The notes: generated from the letters alone by a model not told the origin. Counted from the first letter of the stretch, positions 18,175-27,581 are shown. The stretch is DNA of 64,000 nucleotides from Dyadobacter chenwenxiniae (GCF_022869785.1 NZ_CP094997.1:4526001-4590000); one strand, 5' to 3'. Translations and numbers: made by a program.

Positions 18175-19425
18175 TCATTTGTCGTATTCTACTTCAAAAC
18201 GGCTTAAATCCGGTCTGTTCGGCCTTTTACGATTGAGCTCATATTCAAAAATGGTCTTGCCCAAATCGGCCATAAACGGAAAACCTATTTTTTCGTAATC
18301 GTATTTATTGTCGTTGAAGACTTCGTCCTCATTGCAGTAAATCACCGCAGTTAGCATAAACTCAATTCCCTTTTCAAAATCGGCGATATAAGCGTTGTCC
18401 AGAAGGAAGCCGTACGCGTCACCGACTTTATTGAAAAGGCGAATGTGCCTGGGTAACCGCGTTTTAGTAGCGCCAAATAGCAAAAACTTGGCATATCCAT
18501 CGTAGTAATCGTCGGTATAATGTTCCGGAAAGCTGGTTTCGACAGGAAATTGGGACATATACTGATACATAAACCGGTAATCCTCCGCTGTGAGGTCAAA
18601 ACGCTGGCTGGCAGGCACCTGATCAGGAAAAAACAGCGTTTTCAGCAGTCGGTGCTGATCTTCCAGTGCGAAGTAGTTTTTGCTCGAAAAATCAAAGGGC
18701 TCATTGACCAGCTCGTTGTCCTTCATGAAGCCTTTGCCTTTTAAGATAGGCTCAGGAGATTTTAATTCCTTTGCCGCATATTTAGCAGGTTGTTCCAGAA
18801 TTACTTTCCCATCTTTCTCAAACCGGACAGGGTTCGTGTAACGGTTGTTTTCCGGCCCGATCGGCGATTCCAGGCGATGCGTGATCCGCACATTGGTGAA
18901 ACCTTTTTTCCGTAACGAATCATTAAATTCTTCCTGTCCAATAAATTCGTATAACCTGTTAAATGCGTCATTATCGCTTACCAACAGAATTTTTTTGGCG
19001 TAATGCGCAACCGATGGGAGTCCATTTTCGGCAGTGGAATCTTTGTTAACAGATATTTGCTCCGGCCGGTCCGAGCCGGTAAACATAGGCGTATTCTTGT
19101 CAATGCCCAGCTTGTTCAATTTTTCGAATGCCAGTGCAACGGCAGGGAGCTTAACGGTGCTTGCAGGGTAAAAATACTGCGCACTGTTCACATGGTAGCG
19201 ATGTGTGGTAAACTGCGGCTCATTCTTACGGTTTCTGTCAATCTTGGTATACAGAATCTGGATCTGGTATTTATCCGGGTCTTTGAGCACTTCGGCAAAC
19301 CGTTCGGGATGCTTTTTCAGTAGTTTTTCAATAAAATTATCAGCCTGAAATTGAGCGAGGGAAGGCAATGCAACTAATGATAAAAGCAAGTGTAGCAACA
19401 ATTTATAACCTCTTAACAAAATCAT
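18175..19425 (-). CDS. Secreted class A beta-lactamase-like serine hydrolase
   Basis: A 416 aa exported protein (signal LLLHLLLSLVALPSLAQ). Penicillin-recognising motifs are present: S89-T-V-K92 (SxxK, in YPASTVKLP), S150-D151-N152 (VSDNDAFN) and a possible third-motif equivalent KVGDAYGF (in place of KTG). It is longer than a true class A beta-lactamase (~290 aa) and has extra central sequence, so a periplasmic peptidase/esterase or cell-wall role is likelier than antibiotic resistance. It ends 4 nt from the MerC-like gene, convergently. Confidence 0.8.
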   Translation of the reverse strand: MILLRGYKLLLHLLLSLVALPSLAQFQADNFIEKLLKKHPERFAEVLKDPDKYQIQILYTKIDRNRKNEPQFTTHRYHVNSAQYFYPASTVKLPAVALAFEKLNKLGIDKNTPMFTGSDRPEQISVNKDSTAENGLPSVAHYAKKILLVSDNDAFNRLYEFIGQEEFNDSLRKKGFTNVRITHRLESPIGPENNRYTNPVRFEKDGKVILEQPAKYAAKELKSPEPILKGKGFMKDNELVNEPFDFSSKNYFALEDQHRLLKTLFFPDQVPASQRFDLTAEDYRFMYQYMSQFPVETSFPEHYTDDYYDGYAKFLLFGATKTRLPRHIRLFNKVGDAYGFLLDNAYIADFEKGIEFMLTAVIYCNEDEVFNDNKYDYEKIGFPFMADLGKTIFEYELNRKRPNRPDLSRFEVEYDK

Positions 19426-19540
19426 GGAAGTCCTCGGGCACGTGTAAAACGAAGATACAATATTTATTTTAAAGGGTTACTTGAATTATATTTTACTGGT
19501 AGCAGCCTTTACATATTTGAATGTAAACAATGGCGAAATA

Positions 19541-21259
19541 ATGGAAGAAAATAAATTGCGCAGCCGCGGATGGTTCGGAAAGTCTGGTAAGGATGGATTT
19601 ATATACAGGGCCTGGATGAAAAATCAGGGCTACCCTGCGGATGAATTTGAAGGACGGCCGGTGATCGGTATCTGTAATACATTTTCTGAGTTAACGCCGT
19701 GTAACGGGCATTTCCGGGAACTCGCAGAATCGGTTAAGCGCGGCGTTTGGGAAGCCGGCGGCTTCCCGCTTGAATTTCCGGTAATGTCCCTGGGCGAAAC
19801 ATTAATGAAGCCCACAGCTATGCTTTTCCGCAATCTGGCAAGTATGGATGTGGAAGAATCGATCCGCGCAAACCCGGTTGACGGCGTTGTGCTGCTGTGT
19901 GGTTGTGACAAAACCACGCCATCGCTTGTCATGGGCGCAGCCAGCGTGGACATTCCTACGATTGTAGTCTCCGGCGGACCTATGTTGACTGGGCGTTACA
20001 GAGGCAAAAGCATCGGCACAAGCGACATCTGGCGTTTCAGCGAACTGCACCGGAAAGGTGACCTCTCACAGGACGAGTTTGCTACAGCCGAAGCTTGCAT
20101 GTGCCGGAGCAACGGACACTGCGCCGTAATGGGAACTGCTTCCACAATGGCCTGTATGGTCGAGTCGCTGGGCTTGACATTGCCTGAAAATGCTGCTATT
20201 CCCGCTGCGGATTCGCGCAGAAAAGTGCTCGCACAACTTTCAGGGCGCAGGATTGTGCAGATGGTGCACGATGATCTTCGCCTTTCTCAAATACTAACAA
20301 AAGAGGCTTTTGAAAACGCTATTATGCTGAATGCGGCGATTGGCGGCTCCACAAATTTCGTGATTCACCTGCTGGCCATTGCAGGAAGAATCGGCGTGGA
20401 TCTTTCATTGGATCATTTCAACGACCTTTGTGCCAAAGTGCCCCTGCTGCTCAATTTGCAGCCTTCCGGAGGCTATTTTATGGAGGATTTCTATTATGCC
20501 GGCGGATTGCCTGTCGTGATCAAGGAAATGCTGTCTCTATTGCACCCCAATGTGATTACGGCAAATGGTAAAACAATGGCAGAAAATTGCAGCACAGCCG
20601 AATGCTTCGATCCGGAAGTGATTGGGACGCTGGCAGAGCCGGTTAAAGACCTCACCGGGCTGGCTGTTGTACGTGGTAACCTTTGCATCAACGGAGCGGT
20701 TATCAAACCTTCCGCATCATTGAAACCGGAATTAATGCAGCACCGTGGACGAGCAATTGTCTTTGAAGACATTGACGATTACAAAGCGCGCTTGGATGAT
20801 CCGGACCTGGATGTGGATGAAAATAGTGTTTTGGTCCTTAAAAACGTAGGGCCGAAAGGTTATCCGGGGATGCCTGAAGTAGGAAATATGTCGCTGCCAA
20901 AAAAATTACTGGCTCAGGGCGTGATAGATATGGTGCGGATTTCGGATGGCCGCATGAGCGGAACGGGATTTGGAACAGTTGTTTTGCACATTTCCCCGGA
21001 AGCAGCCGTGGGCGGAACGCTCGCGTTGGTGAGAGACGGCGATTACATTGTGCTCGACGTAGAAAACCGGAAACTTCACCTTGAAGTATCTGATGAAGAG
21101 CTGGAAGAGCGCAGCAAATCATGGAAACCGCTGGATCTGGGTTATAACAGGGGTTATGTGAACTTACATATCAACCATGTAATGCAAGCCCATGAAGGCG
21201 CAGATCTCGATTTTCTAAAAGGAGGATCAGGCGACAAAGTAACAAGAGATTCGCATTAA
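19541..21259 (+). CDS. IlvD/Edd-family sugar-acid dehydratase (arabinonate dehydratase-like)
   Basis: Iron-sulfur dehydratase converting an aldonic acid to a 2-keto-3-deoxy acid. Cluster ligands are likely C54 (TPCNGH), C122 (CGCDKTTPS) and a Cys in CMCRSNGHC (186-194). The N-terminal RSRGWFGKSGKDGFIYRAW resembles sugar-acid dehydratases more than IlvD. The ATG at 19541 is preferred; the upstream TTG at 19481 adds a hydrophobic, non-homologous leader. Followed 43 nt later by an SDR, a pairing that fits an oxidative pathway (sugar to aldonate to keto-deoxy acid). The sugar itself is unknown. Confidence 0.88.
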   Translation: MEENKLRSRGWFGKSGKDGFIYRAWMKNQGYPADEFEGRPVIGICNTFSELTPCNGHFRELAESVKRGVWEAGGFPLEFPVMSLGETLMKPTAMLFRNLASMDVEESIRANPVDGVVLLCGCDKTTPSLVMGAASVDIPTIVVSGGPMLTGRYRGKSIGTSDIWRFSELHRKGDLSQDEFATAEACMCRSNGHCAVMGTASTMACMVESLGLTLPENAAIPAADSRRKVLAQLSGRRIVQMVHDDLRLSQILTKEAFENAIMLNAAIGGSTNFVIHLLAIAGRIGVDLSLDHFNDLCAKVPLLLNLQPSGGYFMEDFYYAGGLPVVIKEMLSLLHPNVITANGKTMAENCSTAECFDPEVIGTLAEPVKDLTGLAVVRGNLCINGAVIKPSASLKPELMQHRGRAIVFEDIDDYKARLDDPDLDVDENSVLVLKNVGPKGYPGMPEVGNMSLPKKLLAQGVIDMVRISDGRMSGTGFGTVVLHISPEAAVGGTLALVRDGDYIVLDVENRKLHLEVSDEELEERSKSWKPLDLGYNRGYVNLHINHVMQAHEGADLDFLKGGSGDKVTRDSH

Positions 21260-21302
21260 AGTAAAGGCTGTTTCGAGAGCCTTCCCAAATGATAAAATTG
21301 TA

Positions 21303-22097
21303 ATGAACAGCCAATTATTTGATAATCAGGTAGCGATTGTAACCGGTGCCGGACAGGGAATCGGTTTTGAGATAGCGAAACAACTTGCGTCTCAGGGAGC
21401 TTGCGTGATCCTGAATGACTTTGATGAAGACCTTGCCAAAGAGGCCGCCCGGAAAATTCGCGATCTGGAAGGAGAATGCGTTGCGTTTGCAGGCGATGCT
21501 TCAAAAATTGAAGTGATTGAAGGAATGACCGAGGAGGCTGTTAAATGTTTTGGTAAGCTGTCCATTGTGGTTGCAAATGCAGGCATTACGCTTTTCGGAG
21601 ACTTTTTCACCTATCCCGAAGAGAATCTGAGAAAGGTCCTGGAAGTAAATCTAATGGGTTCCTTTTTATTGACACAAGCAGCAGCGCGTCAAATGCGCGC
21701 ACAAAAAACGGGCGGCAGAATATTGCTGATGTCGTCCGTAGTAGGGCATCAGGCGCACCAGTTTCTGGCCGCCTATGCCATGACAAAAGCTGGGCTGGAA
21801 ATGTTGGCGAAAAACCTTGTATTGGAATTGTCTCCGCACGGCATCACCATTAATACCGTGGCACCAGGGGCAACGCTCACTGAGAGAACATTGGCCGAAG
21901 ATCCGACTTATCCCAAGATGTGGTCTGCAATTACGCCGATGGGGCGTCCTGCTATTTGTGAGGACATTGCAAATGCCGCATTATTCCTCCTGTCCCCGCA
22001 TTCCGGGCACATTACCGGGCAAAGCCTTGTGGTCGATGGTGGCTGGACGTCGGTAAGTCCCCTACCCGACCTGAGCAATCTGAGTGTGAAAAATTGA
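21303..22097 (+). CDS. SDR-family dehydrogenase (sugar dehydrogenase-like)
   Basis: A classical SDR with the coenzyme motif TGAGQGIG, NAG (VVANAG), catalytic Ser in MSSVVG and YAMTK; D39 after the second strand (ILNDFD) suggests NAD preference. The length of 264 aa is normal. It follows the sugar-acid dehydratase closely on the same strand, so it may oxidise the sugar that yields the dehydratase substrate. It ends 2 nt from a convergent gene. Confidence 0.9.
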   Translation: MNSQLFDNQVAIVTGAGQGIGFEIAKQLASQGACVILNDFDEDLAKEAARKIRDLEGECVAFAGDASKIEVIEGMTEEAVKCFGKLSIVVANAGITLFGDFFTYPEENLRKVLEVNLMGSFLLTQAAARQMRAQKTGGRILLMSSVVGHQAHQFLAAYAMTKAGLEMLAKNLVLELSPHGITINTVAPGATLTERTLAEDPTYPKMWSAITPMGRPAICEDIANAALFLLSPHSGHITGQSLVVDGGWTSVSPLPDLSNLSVKN

Positions 22098-22099
22098 GA

Positions 22100-22816
22100 C
22101 TAGTCCTCCATTCCCTGGGAGAAGAGCTGTGCTTCCAGGTCATCAATGTTGCCATCTTGTGACACAAAAAGCTCACGCGGTTTTGAAGAAGCAACAGGAA
22201 CAACCGTCATGAACGTCCGGTATTGATCATCGCTGATAATTTTCAAAGCCAGTGCCCTTTTCAGCACCATAGGAAATGGCACCTTGAAAAAATTGGCGAT
22301 ATCAGAAGCCAAAAATGCCGGAATTTTTGAGATATCATTTCTAAAAAAGCTTTCTACTTCTTCAAAAGGAAGCAATGCTTCAAATATTAGTTGCTCCGAA
22401 CGCGCGGCGAGTGATGTTGTGCTGGAATATAGCGTTTGTAACCCTAGGGAAACCGTTAGCAAGTGAATATGGTAATTACGCTCATTTATTTCCGAAGCAG
22501 CATTAACGAACACCCATCCCTTCTGACGATAAATGGCTGAAAAGCCTTTGAACTTTGGGTCAACATGATGAAGCTGTGCAATTTTGATACCCTCAGGATA
22601 AGGCAATTTGTGACCAATCTGGTGAACAATGTCCTGTGCATAGGAAATGTCGGCAACAGCGCCGGCAGGCTCAATCATCCAATCTCCATTCACCAATCCT
22701 TCAAAAAGCTCATCAGCCAGACGCTGACTTTCTACCTGACCAAGATGTAGGACAATCCTGTTACCACGTACCGAAAAATCGAGAAGTAGCTGGTTCTTTG
22801 GTTGCTTTTTACCCAT
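22100..22816 (-). CDS. Protein of unknown function, possibly a degenerate ImmA/IrrE-type fold
   Basis: A 238 aa cytosolic protein that I do not recognise. The segment from IFEALLPFEEVESFFRND to the helical VPFPMVLKRALALKIIS resembles the post-catalytic part of ImmA/IrrE metallopeptidases, where a 'FA..LL.P' helix is followed by a helix of the form 'ffgVs...v..RL..L.li'. The expected HExxH helix is absent: the equivalent place reads NYHIHLLTVSLGLQ. If related, it has lost the metal site. No XRE gene is adjacent. It is alone between an SDR and gldD. Confidence 0.55.
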   Translation of the reverse strand: MGKKQPKNQLLLDFSVRGNRIVLHLGQVESQRLADELFEGLVNGDWMIEPAGAVADISYAQDIVHQIGHKLPYPEGIKIAQLHHVDPKFKGFSAIYRQKGWVFVNAASEINERNYHIHLLTVSLGLQTLYSSTTSLAARSEQLIFEALLPFEEVESFFRNDISKIPAFLASDIANFFKVPFPMVLKRALALKIISDDQYRTFMTVVPVASSKPRELFVSQDGNIDDLEAQLFSQGMED

Positions 22817-22888
22817 AGTGTTTGGAAGTTGAGGTCAGAACTTCAAAGATACAGCCTTGCGCATTCCGCAGCAAAGTCTTTAGGCTAT

Positions 22889-23473
22889 TTATCTCCAGTC
22901 CAATGTGTTCAAAAGCTGGATCATGTCCTTTTGCAGATAATCGATGACAGGTGCCAGCGAATCATTTTTTGTGGCCGTCGGGAAGTAAATGGCGCCTCGC
23001 ATAAAGTGTTTTGTACTGTCAGTGGTATAAAATTGGTATGGACTTGGCACGTCACCTTCAATCTTGAAAAGAATTGCTGTTTTACCTGTTTTACTCATAA
23101 CCCGCTGTTCCTGAATGGCAGAAGCGCGGATCTGGTGTTTGCTGGCGAGCTTATAAGAGTCGTCGATATAAGATTTTAGCAGCGCTGGATTATTGCCAAT
23201 TTCCTTGTAGGTAATTTGAATATTGGCTTTAAACTGAGGATAATTGATAAAAATCCAATCCTTACCAGCTGTACGAAAAGTGTCGGGTAAGGCCTCCGCG
23301 AATTTGGAAATCTCAAAAGTGTATGGATGCGGTTGCGTCAGTTTCTGATAAGCGTGTGGCGGCAGATCCAAGCGGTTAAACCCTTTTGGCTTGGGCACAT
23401 AACGCTCCTCTTTTTTACTACATGACGCCAATACAATCCAAATGAGAGAGAAAAGCAGTATTTTTTTCAACAT
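22889..23473 (-). CDS. gldD: Gliding motility lipoprotein GldD
   Basis: A lipoprotein (MLKKILLFSLIWIVLASCSK; Cys at residue 18) with the GldD hallmark YVPKPKGFNRLDLP just after the lipobox and HPYTFEISKFA following. GldD is essential for gliding in Flavobacterium and is conserved in Bacteroidota with T9SS/gliding, including non-gliders. The ATG at 23473 gives the lipoprotein signal; the longer frame from 23581 runs into the glmS terminator and is not credible. It follows glmS on the same strand but is separated by that terminator. Confidence 0.85.
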   Translation of the reverse strand: MLKKILLFSLIWIVLASCSKKEERYVPKPKGFNRLDLPPHAYQKLTQPHPYTFEISKFAEALPDTFRTAGKDWIFINYPQFKANIQITYKEIGNNPALLKSYIDDSYKLASKHQIRASAIQEQRVMSKTGKTAILFKIEGDVPSPYQFYTTDSTKHFMRGAIYFPTATKNDSLAPVIDYLQKDMIQLLNTLDWR

Positions 23474-23551
23474 TGAAATGATCTCTTTTAAAAACCGGTC
23501 GCGCAAACTTAACGAAAACTGCATTACATTATTTCTTGCCGGGGTTGGCAC

Positions 23552-23593
23552 AAAAATAAAAGCGAAACTGCCTTCGGGCAATTTCGCTTTTTA
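23552..23593 (-). terminator. Terminator of glmS
   Basis: On the minus strand, AGCGAAA and TTTCGCT pair with an inner TGCC/GGCA and a TTCG-type loop, followed by TTTATTTTTG. It lies 19 nt after the glmS stop. Confidence 0.85.
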
Positions 23594-23611
23594 GCTTAAC
23601 TATCTGAAAAA

Positions 23612-25450
23612 CTATTCAACCGTTACGGATTTCGCGAGATTCCGCGGCTGATCTACATTTCGTCCGCGCATAACAGCAATGTAGTAAGACAACAGTTGCA
23701 AAGGAATCACAGAAACAAGTGGCGTCAGCAATTCATGGACCTTGGGAACCTCGATCACAAAATCAATCATGCCGGGAATAAGCGTATCACCCTCAGTAAC
23801 AATGCCAATAACCCTCCCCTTTCTCGCTTTTACTTCCTGAATGTTGGAAACGATCTTTTCGTAAGAACCATCTTTGGTTGCCAAAAAAACCACCGGCATA
23901 TCCTCATCAATCAGCGCAATGGGCCCGTGCTTCATTTCTGCTGCGGGGTAACCTTCCGCGTGGATGTACGAAATCTCCTTCAATTTAAGAGCCCCTTCCA
24001 GTGCGACAGGGAAATTTAGTCCTCTTCCGAGATAAATAAAGTTGCGTGCATAGGTGAAAATAAATGCTATTTCCTTGATCTTATCTGCGTTTTCGAACAC
24101 TTTTTCCACCTTTGCAGGAATGGTTTCGAGTTCAATGAGCAGTTGGCGATAAGTTTCTTCCGAAATGGTGCCCTTACGTTTTGCAGTCGCAATAGCGATC
24201 AGCGTAAGGACCGTCACTTGTGCGGTAAACGCCTTCGTACTCGCAACCCCGATCTCAGGACCAGCGTGCGTATAAGCGCCTGCATGTGTTGCACGGGCGA
24301 TAGACGAACCCACAACATTACAAACGCCGAATATGGTGGCTCCTTTGGACTTGGCAAGTTCGATAGCGGCCAGTGTATCAGCCGTTTCGCCAGATTGCGA
24401 AATGGCGATCACAACGTCCTTTTCATTAATAACCGGATTACGATAACGGAATTCGGAAGCGTATTCCACCTCAACATTAACCCGGGCAAGTTCTTCAAAA
24501 ATATATTCCGCCACAAGCCCGGCATGCCAGGAAGTTCCGCAGCCTACGATCACGATCCGATCAGATTCGGCCAGTTTATCGAGATAATTGCTCAATCCGC
24601 CGAGTTGTAAATGTCCATCATCCGCGCGCAACCTTCCGCGCATGCTGTCGGCGATGGAACGGGGTTGCTCGAAAATTTCTTTGATCATAAAATGGTCGTA
24701 ACCACCCTTTTCGATGGTTTCAAGCTCCATTTCCAGTTTCTGAATGTAAGGGATCGTTTCCGTATTATCCAGATTTTGAATACTTAACCGGCCCTCGCTG
24801 ATCACAGCAACCTCATAATCATCCAGATAAACAACGTCTTTTGTGTATTCAATAATGGGTGTAGCGTCGGAAGCGAAGAAAAATTCGCCTTCGCCAATGC
24901 CGATCACAAGCGGGCTTCCTTTTCTTGCTGCAATGAGCTGGCCCGGATTATCTACGGACATCACCACAATCGCATAAGCGCCCACAACCTCTTTCAGCGC
25001 AAGTTTGACCGCAGATTCAAGGGAACCGCCCGTTTCTTGCTGAATATCTTCAATAAAATGAATCAACACTTCGGTATCTGTGTCACTCAGAAACTTGTGG
25101 CCTTTTGAGACCAAGTTTTGTTTAATGGACGCATAGTTTTCAATGATGCCATTGTGGATAATGGAAAGTCTGCGGTTATTGGAATAATGTGGGTGTGCAT
25201 TCACATCATTGGGTTCGCCGTGGGTTGCCCAGCGCGTGTGCCCGATGCCTATTGTAGCAGTGAGGTGTTTCGTAGCAAGCTCGCTTTCAAGGTCAGAAAC
25301 CTTTCCCTTCTTCTTATAAATATCCAATTTCTCATTTTCCAGCAACGCGATTCCGGAACTGTCGTAACCACGATATTCCAGTCTTTTCAGACCTTTTAAA
25401 ATTAAAGGATATGCCTCTCTGTTTCCTACGTAAGCTACAATTCCACACAT
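23612..25450 (-). CDS. glmS: Glutamine--fructose-6-phosphate aminotransferase (isomerising)
   Basis: Makes glucosamine-6-phosphate, the entry to peptidoglycan and LPS amino sugars. The mature N-terminus CGIVAYVGN provides the catalytic Cys2 of the glutaminase domain; RGYDSSG, HTRWATHGEPN and the two SIS domains (CGTSWHAGL, SQSGETADT; YLGRGLNFPVALEGALKLKE) follow, ending PRNLAKSVTVE as in all GlmS. At 612 aa it is full length. No glmS ribozyme-like structure was recognised upstream. Confidence 0.98.
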   Translation of the reverse strand: MCGIVAYVGNREAYPLILKGLKRLEYRGYDSSGIALLENEKLDIYKKKGKVSDLESELATKHLTATIGIGHTRWATHGEPNDVNAHPHYSNNRRLSIIHNGIIENYASIKQNLVSKGHKFLSDTDTEVLIHFIEDIQQETGGSLESAVKLALKEVVGAYAIVVMSVDNPGQLIAARKGSPLVIGIGEGEFFFASDATPIIEYTKDVVYLDDYEVAVISEGRLSIQNLDNTETIPYIQKLEMELETIEKGGYDHFMIKEIFEQPRSIADSMRGRLRADDGHLQLGGLSNYLDKLAESDRIVIVGCGTSWHAGLVAEYIFEELARVNVEVEYASEFRYRNPVINEKDVVIAISQSGETADTLAAIELAKSKGATIFGVCNVVGSSIARATHAGAYTHAGPEIGVASTKAFTAQVTVLTLIAIATAKRKGTISEETYRQLLIELETIPAKVEKVFENADKIKEIAFIFTYARNFIYLGRGLNFPVALEGALKLKEISYIHAEGYPAAEMKHGPIALIDEDMPVVFLATKDGSYEKIVSNIQEVKARKGRVIGIVTEGDTLIPGMIDFVIEVPKVHELLTPLVSVIPLQLLSYYIAVMRGRNVDQPRNLAKSVTVE

Positions 25451-25616
25451 ATTTTGTTAAATTAGATTGAGTGTATGTTGATCAATTCCTGCAAATAAAT
25501 AGCAATCAGCCCTGCCTAACAAGCTAAACTTTAATTAATTACTCAAAATTGTACAATTTCGTCGAAGTGCTCGAACACACCGTTTAAATGAATTTCGTTG
25601 AAAATGTTGATAAGGC

Positions 25617-25649
25617 AAAAAAAATGGCGACCCATACAGGTCGCCATCT
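25617..25649 (-). terminator. Terminator of the starch-synthase-like gene
   Basis: ATGGCGACC (25624-25632) and GGTCGCCAT (25639-25647) form the stem; the minus-strand transcript continues into a T-run (complement of AAAAAAAA at 25616-25623). Confidence 0.85.
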
Positions 25650-25673
25650 CTTATTCAATGAATCTATCTGTGA

Positions 25674-26480
25674 TCAGCTCATTAGATCAGTATACAAATT
25701 GTAATATGATTCTGAGAACTTCTCGTCCTGCTCATCAAGCTCAACCCGCTTAGGCGCGTTGTTGAAAATCTGGTTCAGACTTTCGCTGCAATGATCGTCC
25801 GCCTTCAAAACTGCGTCCGCATATGCACAGCCGATCTTTACAAATCCTTCAAAATCAGCAGAGCGCAAATGAGCCAAAGCTTCATCGCTTACATCCATTG
25901 CTTTTGCTTTGTTATGCAAATCAGCGTCGAATTTGTAGTCAAAAGCATTATTATGAACTGTAAATACACTTTTCGTATCCTTAAACATAGGATCATTGCG
26001 ATAAGTGGTTTTCAAGTACATAGGAATCAAGGCAGTCATCCAGTCGTTGCAATGCACTACGTCAGGTGCCCAACCCAATTTTTTTACTGTTTCCAGCACA
26101 CCTTTGCAGAAAAAAATTGCACGCTCATCATTGTCATCGTAAAAGTTGTTCTCCTTATCGAAGAATACGGATTTACGATGAAAATAATCATCATTATCAA
26201 TAAAATATACTTGCAGCTTTGCATTAGGGATGGAAGCAACTTTAATGATCAATGGCTTCTCTTCATCTCCTACGGTAATATTTATTCCTGACAATCGAAC
26301 TACTTCATGAAGCCTGTTTTTGCGTTCATTGATAAGACCAAAACGGGGAACAAGAATTCTAATTTCTGCACCGCGTTCCTGCATTGCCTGGGGAAGTCTT
26401 CTAACGTAATCGGCAACATCAGTGGTTTGGAGGAAAGGGTTGATTTCACTGGCTACATACAAAATTCGTAGTTTCTCCAT
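25674..26480 (-). CDS. Stand-alone, degenerate starch/glycogen synthase N-terminal domain protein
   Basis: A 268 aa protein matching only the GT5 catalytic N-terminal Rossmann domain: LRILYVASEINPF, GAEIRILVPRFG, PDVVHCNDWMTALIPMYLK and SVFTVHNNAFDY. The ADP-glucose-binding KxGGL loop is replaced by QTTDVADYV (18-26), and the C-terminal GT-B domain with the nucleotide-sugar pocket is missing. It is therefore unlikely to be a glycogen synthase; a binding or regulatory role is inferred. Divergent from panC across a short AT-rich region. Family assignment is firm, function open. Confidence 0.82.
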   Translation of the reverse strand: MEKLRILYVASEINPFLQTTDVADYVRRLPQAMQERGAEIRILVPRFGLINERKNRLHEVVRLSGINITVGDEEKPLIIKVASIPNAKLQVYFIDNDDYFHRKSVFFDKENNFYDDNDERAIFFCKGVLETVKKLGWAPDVVHCNDWMTALIPMYLKTTYRNDPMFKDTKSVFTVHNNAFDYKFDADLHNKAKAMDVSDEALAHLRSADFEGFVKIGCAYADAVLKADDHCSESLNQIFNNAPKRVELDEQDEKFSESYYNLYTDLMS

Positions 26481-26687
26481 AGATGTTATTAGCAGTTTGT
26501 GAAAAAAAGTTTTGCAAAATTATACAAAAAAAATGGCAAAATCAAAAAATATTCCAAACTAAATGTCATATTGCGCCCAGTTTGGGAATTCCCATTCCAA
26601 ATTTTTTTCATCGCCTCTCAGTTGCCGGACCCAATATTAAAAAGCAACAGTTACGGTTTGATTACTCCCTCTGATTTCACTTTTTCA

Positions 26688-27530
26688 ATGGAAGTATTTA
26701 CTTCAATCAAAGGCCTGCGCAGTTTCCTCGATCAACAGCTTTTACAACAAAAAACCGTCGGCCTCATACCCACCATGGGCGCGTTGCATGAAGGCCACAT
26801 TTCACTTGTTGATGCATCCATTAAACAGAATGATGTAACGGTCAGCAGCATTTTCGTTAATCCAACTCAGTTTAATAACCCGGAAGACCTTTTAAAATAT
26901 CCACGAACTTTGGCCGAAGATTGCGCCATGCTCGAAAAGGCAGGATGTACAGCGGTTTTTGCGCCGTCCGTGGAAGAAATGTATCCCGAAAAATCTTCCT
27001 TGGTTATCAATTTTGGTACGCTGGAAAGCGTGATGGAGGGCGCTTCAAGACCAGGGCATTTCAATGGTGTCGGCATTGTAGTTTCAAAGCTCTTCCACAT
27101 TGTCAGCCCGCACCGCGCATATTTCGGTCAAAAGGATTTACAGCAAGTTTCAATTATCCAAAGACTGGTCGCAGATCTGGCATTTAATCTCGAACTCATC
27201 GTTTGCCCGACCATTAGAGAAACCGATGGTTTGGCCATGTCATCCCGCAACCGCAGGCTTAATGATGCAGAGCGCAACATTGCTCCGCATATTTACAGGA
27301 TCCTTGAAGATGCAAAAAAGGATTTGGTAGCCGGAATAAATGTTAAAGAGGTCATTGCAGCTGCAACCCATGCATTCAGCACTATTCCGGAATTTACACT
27401 CGATTATTTTGAAGTGGTAGATGTCAAGACTTTGCAGCCTATATCGGAAATTGGATCGGCTGGGACAAATGCTATTTGTGTGGCTGCTTTTTTAGGACCA
27501 GTTAGGTTAATCGATAATGTTGTTTTTTGA
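26688..27530 (+). CDS. panC: Pantothenate synthetase
   Basis: Joins pantoate and beta-alanine with ATP, the last step of vitamin B5 synthesis. Motifs: PTMGALHEGHISL (HIGH-like H34 and H37), FVNPTQFN, FGQKDLQQ and SSRNRRL (KMSKS-like). The ATG at 26688 (MEVFTSIKGL) gives the standard 281 aa length; the frame runs open to 26499 but that part is AT-rich non-homologous sequence. panD lies 1.7 kb downstream and supplies the beta-alanine, with a convergent oxidoreductase gene between them. Confidence 0.96.
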   Translation: MEVFTSIKGLRSFLDQQLLQQKTVGLIPTMGALHEGHISLVDASIKQNDVTVSSIFVNPTQFNNPEDLLKYPRTLAEDCAMLEKAGCTAVFAPSVEEMYPEKSSLVINFGTLESVMEGASRPGHFNGVGIVVSKLFHIVSPHRAYFGQKDLQQVSIIQRLVADLAFNLELIVCPTIRETDGLAMSSRNRRLNDAERNIAPHIYRILEDAKKDLVAGINVKEVIAAATHAFSTIPEFTLDYFEVVDVKTLQPISEIGSAGTNAICVAAFLGPVRLIDNVVF

Positions 27531-27536
27531 GTGAAC

Positions 27537-27569
27537 AGACTTTCCAAGTCTTGGAGACTTGGAAAGTCT
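27537..27569. repeat. Dispersed palindrome, family 2, copy 1
   Basis: Arms at 27537-27551 and 27555-27569 are perfect 15-bp inverted repeats with a TGG centre and the core CCAAGTCT-N3-AGACTTGG. It sits seven bases after the panC stop, between convergent genes, and recurs at 62888-62920. It probably serves as a terminator, but its sequence conservation between sites is more than a terminator needs. Confidence 0.85.
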
Positions 27570-27581
27570 AAACGTTCATTC

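Noticed and set aside
23474..23581. N-terminal extension of gldD
   Set aside because: It would translate the glmS terminator; the lipoprotein signal starts at 23473.
25451..25673. glmS ribozyme upstream of glmS
   Set aside because: No recognisable core; such ribozymes are known mainly from Firmicutes.
25791..26291. 166-codon rightward frame over the starch-synthase-like gene
   Set aside because: Antisense to a gene with clear GT5 motifs; composition not protein-like.
26499..26687. Long N-terminal extension of panC
   Set aside because: AT-rich, no similarity; MEVFTSIKGL at 26688 is the family start.
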